Position numbers and translations under genes: made by a program
Part shown: in pieces, positions 17,869-26,328 of the stretch
Position numbering within the stretch: position 1 is the stretch's first letter
Layout of the letters: each line of letters begins with the position of its first letter
Origin: Hymenobacter aerophilus DSM 13606
GTDB lineage: Bacteria; Bacteroidota; Bacteroidia; Cytophagales; Hymenobacteraceae
NCBI RefSeq assembly: GCF_000382225.1
Contig: NZ_KB907803.1
Span: 1-64,000, forward strand
DNA length: 64,000 bases
Reading direction: 5' to 3'
The notes under the pieces: model-generated
The model's database searches: none
What the model was told of the DNA's origin: nothing
The model's input: the letters and a program-made list of their open reading frames with translations, nothing else

Positions 17869-20415
17869 CTACACTTCCGCCTCCAGCCGCATCTCTACCG
17901 GGGCGCCGGTGGTTTTGCGGGTGGGTACCACGGTTACGCGCACGTATTTCGAGGTGGGCGTATTGCTCTTCTTGGCCACGCTGCCGATGGGCACCAGCGG
18001 GTTGGCCTCGGGGAAGTAGGCCGACACGTTGCCGCGCGGAATGTCGTAGGGCACGGCCACGAACTTCTCCACCGTGCGGTCCTGGCCGTTGTAGTGGCTG
18101 GTTATGTCGATGAGGTCCTTGGCCTGCAGGCCGCGGTCGGCCATATCCACCGGGTTCATGAACAGCACGCGCCGCTCGCCATGGATGCCGCGGTAGCGGT
18201 CGTTGTAGTCGTAGATAGTGGTGTTGAACTGGTCGTGACTGCGGATGGTCATCAGGATCAGCTCGTCGGGGCCCACTTCGTAGCGCTCCAGCTCGGTGGT
18301 CGTGAAGTGGGCCATGCCGTCCTTGGTCGTGAAGTTCCGGTCGCGGGGGCCGTTGGGCAGGTAGAAGCCGCCCGGCCGCCGCAGCTTCTCGTTGAAGTTC
18401 TCGAAGCCCGGAATCACCCGCGCAATATGGTCGCGGATAACGTCGTAGTTCTCCGTCATGGCCACCCAGTCGGCAATGTTGGTTTTCTCGCCCAGCGTGG
18501 CAATGGCCACGCCGGCCAGGATGGCTACTTCGCTCAGCATCTGTCCGCGCAACGGCTCCAGCACGCCCTTGTTCTGGCTCACCACGCCCATCGAGTTTTC
18601 GCACGAGGTCATCTGGTGGCCGCTGGCCTGCATGTCGATGTCGGCGTGGGTGAAGCAGGGCAGCAGCAGGCTCGTTTTGCCGGTGGTGAGGTGGCCGCGG
18701 TTGAGCTTGGTGCCCACGTACACCGTCAGGTTCTGCTTGCGCATGGCCTCGGCAATAAACTCGGTGTCGGGGCCGGCGCCTAGCAGGTTGCCGCCGAGGC
18801 CGAAGTACACCTTCACGTCGCCGCGGTGCATGGCCTTGATGGCGTCCACGGTGTCGTAGCCGTGCTCGGTGGGCGAGGTGAAGTTGAACTCGGCGCCCAG
18901 CTTGTCGAGGAAGCTCTGCGGCATCTGCTCCCAGATACCCATCGTGCGGTCGCCCTGCACGTTGGAGTGGCCGCGCACCGGGCAGGTGCCCGCGCCGGCC
19001 TTGCCGATGGCGCCCTTCAGCAGCAGCAGGTTCACCAGCTCCTGAATCGTCTGCACGCCCTGGCGCTGCTGCGTCAGGCCCATTGCCCAGCAAATGATGA
19101 TTTTCTTCTTGGTTGCCAGCAGGTTGGCCGCCTCCAGCAGGTCGGCCCGCGAAATGCCGCTCAGCTCCTCAATATCCTCCCAACTCGTGTTGCGGATGTT
19201 TTCGATGGCCGACTCGTAGCCCTCGGTGTACTTATTGATGAAGTCGAAGTCGAACACCTGGCCGGGGTTGAGCTCCTCGGCCGCCAGCAGGTGCTTCATC
19301 AGCCCGCGCAGCAGCGCCATGTCGCCATCCACCCGCACCTGCAGGTACACGTCGGTTATCACCGTGCCGTTGCCCAGCAGCGTGCCCAGAGCCTTCAGCG
19401 GGTTCATGAAATCCTGGGGGTTCTTGAAGTGGTTCAGGCCGGCCTCAATCAGCGGGTTTACGCTGATGATTTTGGCGCCGTTCTGCTTGGCCAGCTGCAG
19501 GGCGCTCAGCATCCGCGGGTGGTTGGTGCCCGGGTTCTGGCCCATAATCATAATCACCTCGGCCTCGTGGATGTCGTTGAGCGTAACCGAGCCCTTGCCC
19601 AGGCCCAGCGTGCTGCTCAGGGCCGCGCCGCTGCTTTCGTGGCACATATTCGAGCAGTCGGGCAGGTTGTTGGTGCCGAACTGCCGGGCAAACAGCTGGA
19701 ACAGAAACGCCGGCTCGTTGGGCACCTTGCCCGAGGTGTAGAACACGGCCTCGTCGGGCGAATCCAGCGCGTTGAGCTCGTCGGCAATCAGCTGGAAGGC
19801 GTCGGCCCACTCGATGGGCTTGTAGTGGTTGTCGCCGGGGCGCAGCACCAGCGGGTGGGTAAGGCGGCCGGCGTTGTTCTGGTCGCGGTCGGTCATCTTA
19901 GAAAGCTGGGCCAGGCTGTGGCGGGCGAAGAACTCGGGCCCGCAGGCCTTGTCGTCGGCATCCGACGCGGTGGCCTTGGCCCCGTTCTCGCAGAATTCGG
20001 CAATCGAGCGGTGGTGGTCGGGGTCGGGCCAGGCGCAGCTGGAGCAGTCGAAACCGTCCTTTTGGTTCATGTTCAGCAGGCCCTTGGTGCCGCGGTCGAC
20101 GCCGCCCTCGCCCCAGCTAAACGACATGCTTTTGAGTACGGCCGTGACGCCGGCGGCCACCGTCTGGCGGGGCTCCAGGCGCAGGCCGGTCAACTCCTCG
20201 GGTGGCTGGGCCAGAATGGGGTGCTTATACTTGGCGTTGGCGACGTCGGGGGCTTGCAGGGGCTCGGGCACTTTGTTGCGGTTGGTGGGGTCGTAGTGGT
20301 CGGGGGCGGGCGCCTGGCCCTGGTCGGGCCGCTCGCCGCTTTTGGGCGCGTTCTGGGCCTGTTGCTCGTTGGGCTGGCCGGCTTTGCCGGGGTCGGTGGC
20401 GGGGGAATTCTCCAT
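17869..20415 (-). CDS. FdhF/YdeP-family molybdopterin oxidoreductase
   Basis: Encodes 848 residues. The first 60 residues are a Pro/Gln-rich tail with no twin-arginine signal, so the protein is cytoplasmic. The YdeP-type N-terminal motif DCSSCAWPDPDHH (about residue 130) replaces the usual four-Cys Fe-S motif of formate dehydrogenase. Mo-bisMGD binding blocks follow (VFYTSGKVPNEPAF, MCHESSG, IMGQNPGTNHPR, CPVRGHSNVQGDRTMGI). The C-terminal molydop-binding domain is near residues 720-840. It probably oxidises or reduces a small molecule; formate is not proven. The upstream gene for FdhD, which matures such enzymes, supports the molybdenum assignment. Confidence 0.9.
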   Translation of the reverse strand: MENSPATDPGKAGQPNEQQAQNAPKSGERPDQGQAPAPDHYDPTNRNKVPEPLQAPDVANAKYKHPILAQPPEELTGLRLEPRQTVAAGVTAVLKSMSFSWGEGGVDRGTKGLLNMNQKDGFDCSSCAWPDPDHHRSIAEFCENGAKATASDADDKACGPEFFARHSLAQLSKMTDRDQNNAGRLTHPLVLRPGDNHYKPIEWADAFQLIADELNALDSPDEAVFYTSGKVPNEPAFLFQLFARQFGTNNLPDCSNMCHESSGAALSSTLGLGKGSVTLNDIHEAEVIMIMGQNPGTNHPRMLSALQLAKQNGAKIISVNPLIEAGLNHFKNPQDFMNPLKALGTLLGNGTVITDVYLQVRVDGDMALLRGLMKHLLAAEELNPGQVFDFDFINKYTEGYESAIENIRNTSWEDIEELSGISRADLLEAANLLATKKKIIICWAMGLTQQRQGVQTIQELVNLLLLKGAIGKAGAGTCPVRGHSNVQGDRTMGIWEQMPQSFLDKLGAEFNFTSPTEHGYDTVDAIKAMHRGDVKVYFGLGGNLLGAGPDTEFIAEAMRKQNLTVYVGTKLNRGHLTTGKTSLLLPCFTHADIDMQASGHQMTSCENSMGVVSQNKGVLEPLRGQMLSEVAILAGVAIATLGEKTNIADWVAMTENYDVIRDHIARVIPGFENFNEKLRRPGGFYLPNGPRDRNFTTKDGMAHFTTTELERYEVGPDELILMTIRSHDQFNTTIYDYNDRYRGIHGERRVLFMNPVDMADRGLQAKDLIDITSHYNGQDRTVEKFVAVPYDIPRGNVSAYFPEANPLVPIGSVAKKSNTPTSKYVRVTVVPTRKTTGAPVEMRLEAEV

Positions 20416-20472
20416 AGAAAGGCGGGTGTCAGGCGTGAGGGCAGTAGGAAAGCTCGGACCGGAGCGGCGCAG

Positions 20473-20802
20473 TCAGTGCGCGCAGCCCAGGTCCTTCTCT
20501 ACCAAGATAAGCAGGAATTGGTTTTCAGCCACTTCCAATCTTGTGCGCAGGCTGATTTCCTCCGCCGACCCGGCCCAGGCCGTGGCCTGTGCCGCCGGCA
20601 CCAGCACCCGGATGCGACCCGGCTCCGGGCGCACCGTCAGCGCGGGCACGGCGTCGTCGCGCTCCAGCGAATACCGCAGCTGCCCCGCCGTGCCCGGCCC
20701 CAGCGGCACGGCCGTTTCCAGCCGCCCGGTGGCGGCAAATTCGGTTACTTCTTCGGGTTGCAGGCGCAGGCGCAGGGAGGTTTCGTCGAGGCGGAGTTTC
20801 AT
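20473..20802 (-). CDS. Small DUF7009-like protein of the FdhD/YdeP cluster
   Basis: Encodes 109 residues from ATG 20802; a TTG nine bases upstream would add three residues. The pattern MKLRLDETSLRLRL...EV then LRYSL and FLLILVEKDLGC is recognisable from short proteins encoded next to fdhD/fdhF in Bacteroidota. There is no signal or TM segment. It lies 57 bp upstream of the YdeP-type gene and is probably co-transcribed. Its function is unknown; an accessory role in molybdoenzyme maturation is a guess from position. Confidence 0.7.
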   Translation of the reverse strand: MKLRLDETSLRLRLQPEEVTEFAATGRLETAVPLGPGTAGQLRYSLERDDAVPALTVRPEPGRIRVLVPAAQATAWAGSAEEISLRTRLEVAENQFLLILVEKDLGCAH

Positions 20803-20841
20803 GACGTTCAATTTAAAAGTTGGTTCTGCTGATGGCCCTGC

Positions 20842-20996
20842 GCGGGCGCCTCACCCCCTAGCCCCCTCTCCGAAAAAGGAGAGGGGGGACTAGAAGCTAG
20901 TTTTTAGTTTAGTGGCGGTTGCTCTAATTCTAGAAAGCTAAAAATTAGTCCCCCCTCTCCTTTTTCGGAGAGGGGGCTAGGGGGTGAGGCGCCCGC
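20842..20996. repeat. Perfect 50-bp inverted repeat, family B (ccccctctccgaaaaagg)
   Basis: Arms 20842-20891 and 20947-20996 are exact complements (core CACCCCCTAGCCCCCTCTCC) separated by 55 bases. The element lies between fdhD and the DUF7009-like gene, both on the minus strand, and its right arm ends 8 bases from the fdhD stop. Confidence 0.9.
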
Positions 20997-21003
20997 GGAG
21001 GGG

Positions 21004-21861
21004 TCACCCAATCCGCTCGGGGTGCGAATAAATGTTGAACCGCTGCTGGCGCACGAAGCCGCAGAGCGTGAGGCCAAAGTCGTGGGCGGCGGAAACGGCC
21101 AGCGAGGAGGGCGCACCCACGGCGGCCATCACGGGGATGCCAGCCACGGCGGCCTTCTGCACCAGCTCGAATGAGGCCCGGCCGCTTACCAGTAGCACCG
21201 CGTCGGAGAGTGGCAGCTGGCCGGCGAGCAGCGCGGCCCCGATGGCCTTGTCGAGGGCGTTGTGGCGGCCCACGTCTTCGCGCAGCAGCAGCAGTTCGCC
21301 GGTGGGCGAGAACAGGGCCGCCGCGTGCAGGCCGCCGGTTTGCTCGAACAGCTCCTGGGCCTGGCGCTGGCGCTCGGGCAGCTGATGAATCACGGCTATG
21401 GGCACCTGCCAGCCGGCCAGCGGCAGGCGGGGGCAGCCGGCGGCGTGCACGGCGGCAATGCTGGTTTTGCCGCACACCCCGCAGCTGCTGCTGGTGTAGA
21501 AGTGGCGCTCCAGCCGCGGCAAATCGGGCTGCACGCTGGGGGCCAGCTCGGCCCGCACCACGTTCTCGCGCTCCTCGTCTTTGCTTACGTCGGGGCAGTA
21601 GAGGATGCCCTGGAGGTCCTGGGGGCCGGTGAGCAGGCCTTCGGTGAGCAGGAAACCGGCGGCCAGCTCGAAATCGTGGCCGGGCGTACGCATGGTGATG
21701 GCCAGCGTGCGGTGCTGGCGCTGCCCCAGCGGCCCAAACCCCACCCGGATTTCGAGCGGCTCCTCGGCGGCCAGCACATCGGTGGCCGGCTGCGCGGTGG
21801 CGCCGCGCACCTGCTGCACGGTGGCGTATTCGTAGCTGGTGGGCGGGAGCAGGGGTTGCAT
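21004..21861 (-). CDS. fdhD: Formate dehydrogenase accessory sulfurtransferase FdhD
   Basis: Encodes 285 residues from ATG 21861; the open frame runs further upstream but MQPLLPPTSYEY begins the family's usual N-terminus. FdhD carries sulfur from the cysteine desulfurase to the Mo-bisMGD cofactor. The conserved CGVCGK loop with both functional cysteines, the LREDVGRHNALDK block and the ending FVRQQRFNIYSHPERI are all present. It is the first gene of the minus-strand group fdhD - DUF7009-like - YdeP-type, which fits a role in maturing the oxidoreductase. Confidence 0.96.
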   Translation of the reverse strand: MQPLLPPTSYEYATVQQVRGATAQPATDVLAAEEPLEIRVGFGPLGQRQHRTLAITMRTPGHDFELAAGFLLTEGLLTGPQDLQGILYCPDVSKDEERENVVRAELAPSVQPDLPRLERHFYTSSSCGVCGKTSIAAVHAAGCPRLPLAGWQVPIAVIHQLPERQRQAQELFEQTGGLHAAALFSPTGELLLLREDVGRHNALDKAIGAALLAGQLPLSDAVLLVSGRASFELVQKAAVAGIPVMAAVGAPSSLAVSAAHDFGLTLCGFVRQQRFNIYSHPERIG

Positions 21862-22219
21862 GGCGAAGGAGGGAAGAGAAGGCGCGCGTCGGGAAACCAA
21901 CATACGGGGTTGCCTTATGTTGCGCCGCCTTATGTTGCGCCGCCCGGCAAACGAAAAGCGCTGCCCCTGATTCCGCCGGGGCGGGGTGGCGCGGTTGGCG
22001 CGGTTGGCCGCATAGCCCTTCCAGCACCCAACTGGCCAGCCACCCCGCGGCACCAAACCCGCGCCAGCCAGGGCAAAGGGCACCGGCCGGAGCGGTTGCC
22101 GAAATAACCGGCCGGTAAGCACCAAATACTACAAAGCGAATGGCCCCAAAGTGGTAGTTTTACCCGGCTGCCGCCAGCGGCTACGTCCGATAGTATCTTT
22201 TCTCTTTCCGTTTCCCGTT
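21862..22219. other. Divergent promoter region, fdhD / NTF2-like gene
   Basis: No gene is supported in these 358 bases. A 15-bp direct repeat, CTTATGTTGCGCCGC, occurs twice in tandem at about 21914-21943. A degenerate -7 box, TATCTTTT, lies at 22194-22201, 18 bases before the plus-strand start. The middle is C-rich, with an imperfect inverted GCCGGT near 22080-22115. Confidence 0.45.
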
Positions 22220-22621
22220 ATGTCTAGCCCGCTTGCCGTTGTTGAGCAGTATTTCGCCCTAGTTGATGCGTTTGAAACCAAGGTGGCCGCCTATGCCGCC
22301 GTGCTGCACCCCGAGGTGGTGCAGACCGAGTACCCCAACGGCCTCTATAAAACCACCCAAACCCGCTCGCTCACCGGCATCCTGGACAACCTGCGCCTGG
22401 GCCGCGAGCTGCTGGCGCAACCCCACTTCGAGGTGCACCACACGCGGCTCTGCGACGATGGCAGCGTGCACGTAGAGGGCCAGTGGCAGGCTACGGCCAT
22501 TAGTGATGCCGGCCCGCTGCTGCGTGGCCAGCGCGTGAGTGCCCACCTCTGCCTCATCTTCGAATTCAGGGACGGCCTGATTTTCCGGCAGCGCCGCTAC
22601 CCCTGCTACGAAATCCTGTAG
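22220..22621 (+). CDS. NTF2/SnoaL-like fold protein
   Basis: Encodes 133 residues from ATG 22220. The start VVEQYFALVDAFE, the HPEVVQTEYPNGLYK block, then VEGQWQAT and LIFEFRDGLIFRQRRYPCY, follow the SnoaL-like/NTF2 pattern of a cone-shaped alpha+beta fold. Many such proteins are small isomerases, hydrolases or ligand binders; the substrate cannot be told. It is a single gene followed by a strong GC hairpin. Confidence 0.75.
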   Translation: MSSPLAVVEQYFALVDAFETKVAAYAAVLHPEVVQTEYPNGLYKTTQTRSLTGILDNLRLGRELLAQPHFEVHHTRLCDDGSVHVEGQWQATAISDAGPLLRGQRVSAHLCLIFEFRDGLIFRQRRYPCYEIL

Positions 22622-22643
22622 CCCCGCCGCAGCATCCGCCCAC

Positions 22644-22684
22644 CGGGCCCGCCCGACGCCTCTGGTGCCGGGCGGGCCCGTTTC
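22644..22684 (+). terminator. Terminator of NTF2-like gene
   Basis: The stem CGGGCCCGCCCG (22644-22655) pairs with CGGGCGGGCCCG (22669-22680), followed by TTTCGTT. It starts 22 bp after the stop codon. Confidence 0.75.
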
Positions 22685-22928
22685 GTTCCACCCTCCCCAC
22701 GTAGCTTCTTAACTGTCCGGGAGCCTTCCACCGATTGGAACCATCCTCCCGCGCCCCTGCCGGGCCCGCAACCGAATAGTTCGGTGCCCCCGCATCTTCC
22801 GGCAGCTGCTGCTGGAGCGTATTCAGTCTGAATAAGGCACCCCCCAAACGCCCACCAGCCGCTACCGGAGGCGGCAGCGGCTGGGGAAGCGTCGTGGAAC
22901 GGCCCCTAATAGTTTTCAGACCATTGCA

Positions 22929-23033
22929 CCGGTTGTAGAGACGCGACCCATCGCGTCTCGTCGTTGAACAGCCAGTGCCCTGTCAGCAACATCAGCAACG
23001 CCGAGACGCGATGGGTCGCGTCTCTACAACCGG
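22929..23033. repeat. 32-bp inverted repeat, family C (GTAGAGACGCGACCCATCGC)
   Basis: Arms 22929-22960 and 23002-23033 are exact complements with a 41-base loop. A half copy of the same sequence is at 35837-35863. The rest of 22622-23107 has no supported gene; one GGGAGCCTTCCACCGATTGG unit at about 22719-22738 matches the repeat field at 23.85 kb. Confidence 0.85.
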
Positions 23034-23107
23034 CCTGCCAACCAGCGCTACGTTGCCGACCAGGAGCTAACGCTACTTCCTGGCCTGCTTAGGCTGTATC
23101 TCCCACC

Positions 23108-23800
23108 CTAGTAGCCTTCCTTCTGGAAGCCGAACTCGCGCAGGCGGGCCTCGGCCGTGTCGGGGTAGTTGGCTTTGAGCTGGTGGACGAGGGCGCGCAG
23201 GGCCCGGCGCACCTGCTTTTCGGTCTGGTCTTTGGCCCCCACCTGGGTGCTGCGCTGGCCGGCGGTATCGGTGCTCTGCTGCACCAGCTGGGCGTATTCG
23301 GTGGCCAGGGGCTGCCAGTAGGCGGTGCCGTACTTCTTCTGGTCGAAGCTGTGGGCCTGGAGGGCAGCCAGCAGCTTGGGCAGCGCCTTGGCCCGCTCGG
23401 GACGGGCACTGGGCAGTTGATAGGTTTTGTTTTCGCGCTCGATGCCGAACTAGGGGAAGTAGGCGCGGCCCTGGTCCTGCTCGTGCTCCTCGGCCAGGTA
23501 GGCCTTCACGTAGCGCAGGTTCTTATCGAGCTGCTGGTCCAGCTCCTGGAGCCGGCGGGCCTGGGGGCTGCGCTGGTCGCCGGCGGCCTCGGCCGCGTCG
23601 CGGTTCTGGGCAAAGCTGGCGGCCAGGGCCGTGAAGTCGGCTTTGGCGAGCCACAGCAGCGCGGGCAGCTCCGAGGCGGCCCAGGCGCGGGCGGCATTGG
23701 TGGCCAGCGCGGCCAGCGGCACGGCGCTGGTGGGCAGCTGGCCGATGCGTTTTTTGGTAACCGGAGCCGGGTTCGGCTCCGCTGAGGCGGGAGGTAACAT
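23108..23800 (-). pseudogene. Uncharacterised helical protein gene interrupted by one TAG codon
   Basis: One frame of 231 codons runs from ATG 23800 to TAG 23108-23110 with a single internal stop, TAG at 23450-23452 (codon 117). Both halves have matching composition and helical, coiled-coil-like character: residues up to AEEHEQDQGRAYFP before the stop, FGIERENKTYQL to EARLREFGFQKEGY after it. No ATG follows promptly, so the second half is not an obvious separate gene. I do not recognise the family. It reads as a recent nonsense mutation; suppression or a sequencing error are the alternatives. Confidence 0.7.
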
Positions 23801-23829
23801 AAAAACGGGAATAAGGGAGAATGATGGGC

Positions 23830-24085
23830 CTAATGTATTGATTTGTTGGCAACTCCCTGCACTCCCCCGGACCTTTATCCAATGGTTTAGCTGCTCCCTA
23901 ACCTTCCGGGAGCCCTTCACCAATCGTTTAGGTCCTCCCGGAAGGCCCGGGAAGGCAAAACCAATCGTTGGAAAACTCCCGAAAAGCCCGGGAGCCTCCC
24001 CCCAATTGCAGGAAAGCTCCCCCACCTTTCGGAAGCCTTCCAACGATTGGTGGAAGCCTCCCGGAAAGTGGGGGAGCAGCTAACC
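23830..24085. repeat. Degenerate repeat field with CCAATCGTT / AACGATTGG cores
   Basis: About seven loosely similar 30-40 base units alternate CCCGG(A)A(G) blocks with CCAATNG or its complement (23878, 23917, 23961, 24003, 24038). One further unit sits at about 22719. No coding frame is convincing. It lies directly between the broken 230-codon gene and the AT-rich island. Confidence 0.6.
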
Positions 24086-24125
24086 GGATGGTTCTGACCG
24101 GGCCAGCCGGCTGGAGAACCGCTTC

Positions 24126-24305
24126 CTAAGCAGCGCCCGTCGCCAGCGTCGTATCGGGCGGCACTCTGGCTGTGGCTATCGGGTGCGTTAGGAAACTCAG
24201 CACCTGCCTCGCTGAGTAGGGAAACTCCCGCACCACCGGCTGCCCGTGGTAAACTGGGTAGTCGATGGTGATGCGCCGATGCGCTGTTAAAACAGGAGTT
24301 GGCAT
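24126..24305 (-). CDS. 59-residue ORF, possible DUF433 antitoxin remnant
   Basis: The ORF runs from ATG 24305 to TAG 24126-24128. Residues RRITIDYPVYHGQPVVREF followed by ARQVLSFL resemble the DUF433 core (ritidp.vchGkPvirGtRi...vLelL). DUF433 proteins are typical antitoxins paired with DUF5615/PIN-like toxins. The usual GTR-I segment is altered and the C-terminus lacks the family's second half, so this is more likely a remnant than a working antitoxin. No toxin gene is next to it. Bases 24306-24592 hold no supported gene and mark the change to AT-rich sequence. Confidence 0.4.
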   Translation of the reverse strand: MPTPVLTAHRRITIDYPVYHGQPVVREFPYSARQVLSFLTHPIATARVPPDTTLATGAA

Positions 24306-24592
24306 GTGGCTGGGATGCAGAAGTGCCGGTTTGTTCTACATACTTGAATGCTAATTAGCCGTTCATATTCGTCGAAGCAGCATAGTCTATGCTTAATATC
24401 TTATCGTACTTTTACCAATATGATATGTTCTATTCCCAGTTAGTTGAAGTGCCCATCACAATCACTGGCACGGAGGGGCAAGAATGTGTCAACGCCTGTA
24501 ATACTAGAGCGCGTTGCCATCTAAGTATTTCAACTTTTTCGCCTGATTTTCGTTCAAAAAAACTCACATCATTAACTAAAATTTTAAAAAAT

Positions 24593-26228
24593 ATGGCCGG
24601 TAAATTTATCTTCCGTAGAAACCTTGATATAGGTAGCTTAGAGGCTGAGACAGATTCTTTCCTTATAGAAACATTTACAGATAAAGGTGATTTTGAAGTT
24701 TTAAGGGACACACAGAACGGTAGATGCATATTGATAGGTCGTACAGGATCTGGAAAATCGGCTCTATTACGGTATCTTGAGGATCAAGAAGATAATGTGA
24801 CTAGAATAAACCCTGAAGCTATGTCTCTTAAGTATCTGAGCAACTCAGATATAATAAATTACTTGAAAGCGCTAGGAACAAATTTAGATTTATTCTATAA
24901 AGTCTTATGGAAACATGTGTTTATTATAGAATTTTTAAAAATGCATACTGAAAATGATTCTTATAAACAAAGGGGTTTTCTAACAATGCTTAGTGATAAG
25001 TATTCGCTCAATAAAAAGAAAAAAGAAGCTTTAGAGTATTTAAAAAAAATATAAGGATGATTTTTGGGAAAAAACTGAAATACGTGTAAAAACGGTAGAG
25101 GAACAAATAAAGACAAAGTTAAGCAGTGAAATAGGGATAACCCCTCCAATATTAGATAAGCTAATTTCAGGGAAATTTAGTGGAGAACTTGAGCATTTAA
25201 GTCTCGAAAAAGCAGATATTGCCAATAAAGCCCAGAAAGTCATAAGCGAGTTGCAGGCTGATGCTATTTATAGTGTAGTGGATATTCTGAAGGATGATAT
25301 ATTTAAAATAAAAAATAAAAAATATTATATAGTCATAGATGATTTAGACAAGGATTGGGTTGATGTTTCAATTGTGTATGATTTAATTAGAGCTCTGATT
25401 GTTACAATAAATGAATTGAAATCAATTCCAGGCACAAAAATCATTATAGCTCTGCGTGACAATCTTTATGAAAAGACTTTCCAATTTGGAGATGTGCGTG
25501 GCATGCAAAGGGAAAAATACAGACAATTAAATCTTATTCTTGATTGGAATCATATCTATTTAAAAGAACTCCTTAACAGAAGGTTAGCAAGGTTAATGAA
25601 AAACCAGTATAGTAATAATGTTCCTACAATAGAGGATGTTATGCCAAAGGCTACCGGCAATAAATTATCGGGATTTGATTATCTTATCAAAAGAACCTTG
25701 CTAAGGCCAAGAGATGTAATTGCCTTTTTTAATAAGTGTATTGATAAAAGTAATGGTCAATCTACTATAACTAGAGAAACCTTAAGTTTAGCTGAGCCTG
25801 AATATTCACGTGAGAGATTAGAGGCAATTGAAGATGAATGGCTAGAGAATTTTGGATCTATTTTACCAATGACATTTTTTTTAAAAGGAACGATAGGGTA
25901 TTTTAGATTTAGGGATATTAGAGAAATCGACATTGAAAAAACACTTCTTGCTAATGTTTTAGATAAACAATCTGCTCTGCAGAAAATACAAGATGATTAC
26001 ATATCTGGAACTATAGAATTTGATCTAGCAGTTAAACAAATATTATGCATTCTTTATAGAGTGGGAATATTAGGCGCAAAATTATCTGCAAGCGAAACTA
26101 CATTATATGCCCACAGTTCAACAATGAATTTGGAACCAGCGGATATATTGGATGAAACTAAATTTTATGTTCATTTAATGTTTCACGCAGCTTTAAAAAT
26201 AAACCCTAAAGCCACTACAGTTGATTAA
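24593..26228 (+). pseudogene. P-loop ATPase (Sll1717-like) frameshifted at an A8 run
   Basis: Two open frames form one protein of about 545 residues. Frame 1 runs from ATG 24593 to TAA 25052-25054; the continuing frame is open from about 25044 to TAA 26226-26228. Dropping one A from the A8 run at 25042-25049 joins them (EYLKKYKDDFWEK). The Walker A motif GRTGSGKSALLR is at about residues 47-58, a Walker B-like IDDLDKDW near 253, and an ALRDNLYE sensor-like block downstream, as in Sll1717-type and KAP/STAND-like ATPases. GC content is far below both flanks, which indicates horizontal acquisition. Roles of this family are poorly known; several relatives occur in defence islands. The frame break could be a mutation, a sequencing error or slippage. 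Confidence 0.75.
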
Positions 26229-26287
26229 TAAATAAAGGGGGCGCTGTCCTCATGCGACAGCGCCCCCTTTATTTATTAATCAACTGT
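26217..26287. terminator. Perfect 32-bp palindrome covering the ATPase stop codon
   Basis: Arms 26217-26248 and 26256-26287 are exact complements with a 7-base loop. The GC core AAAGGGGGCGCTGTC is flanked by an A/T-rich TTAATAAATA portion, so U-rich tracts follow the core on both strands. It would terminate the ATPase transcript and the convergent nrdA transcript (stop at 26329). The left arm contains the last two codons and the TAA of the ATPase. Confidence 0.85.
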
Positions 26288-26328
26288 AACTCGGTCCGGC
26301 AACTATATCACTCCCAGAGATACTTTCC

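Noticed and set aside
22566-22847. 93-codon minus-strand ORF after the NTF2-like gene
   Set aside because: It reads through the terminator stem and is Gly/Arg/Ala-rich without motifs.
23450-23452. Pyrrolysine or programmed readthrough at the internal TAG
   Set aside because: No context such as a pylT/pylS gene or downstream structure is visible, and TAG is used as the normal stop elsewhere in this window, including at the end of the same gene.
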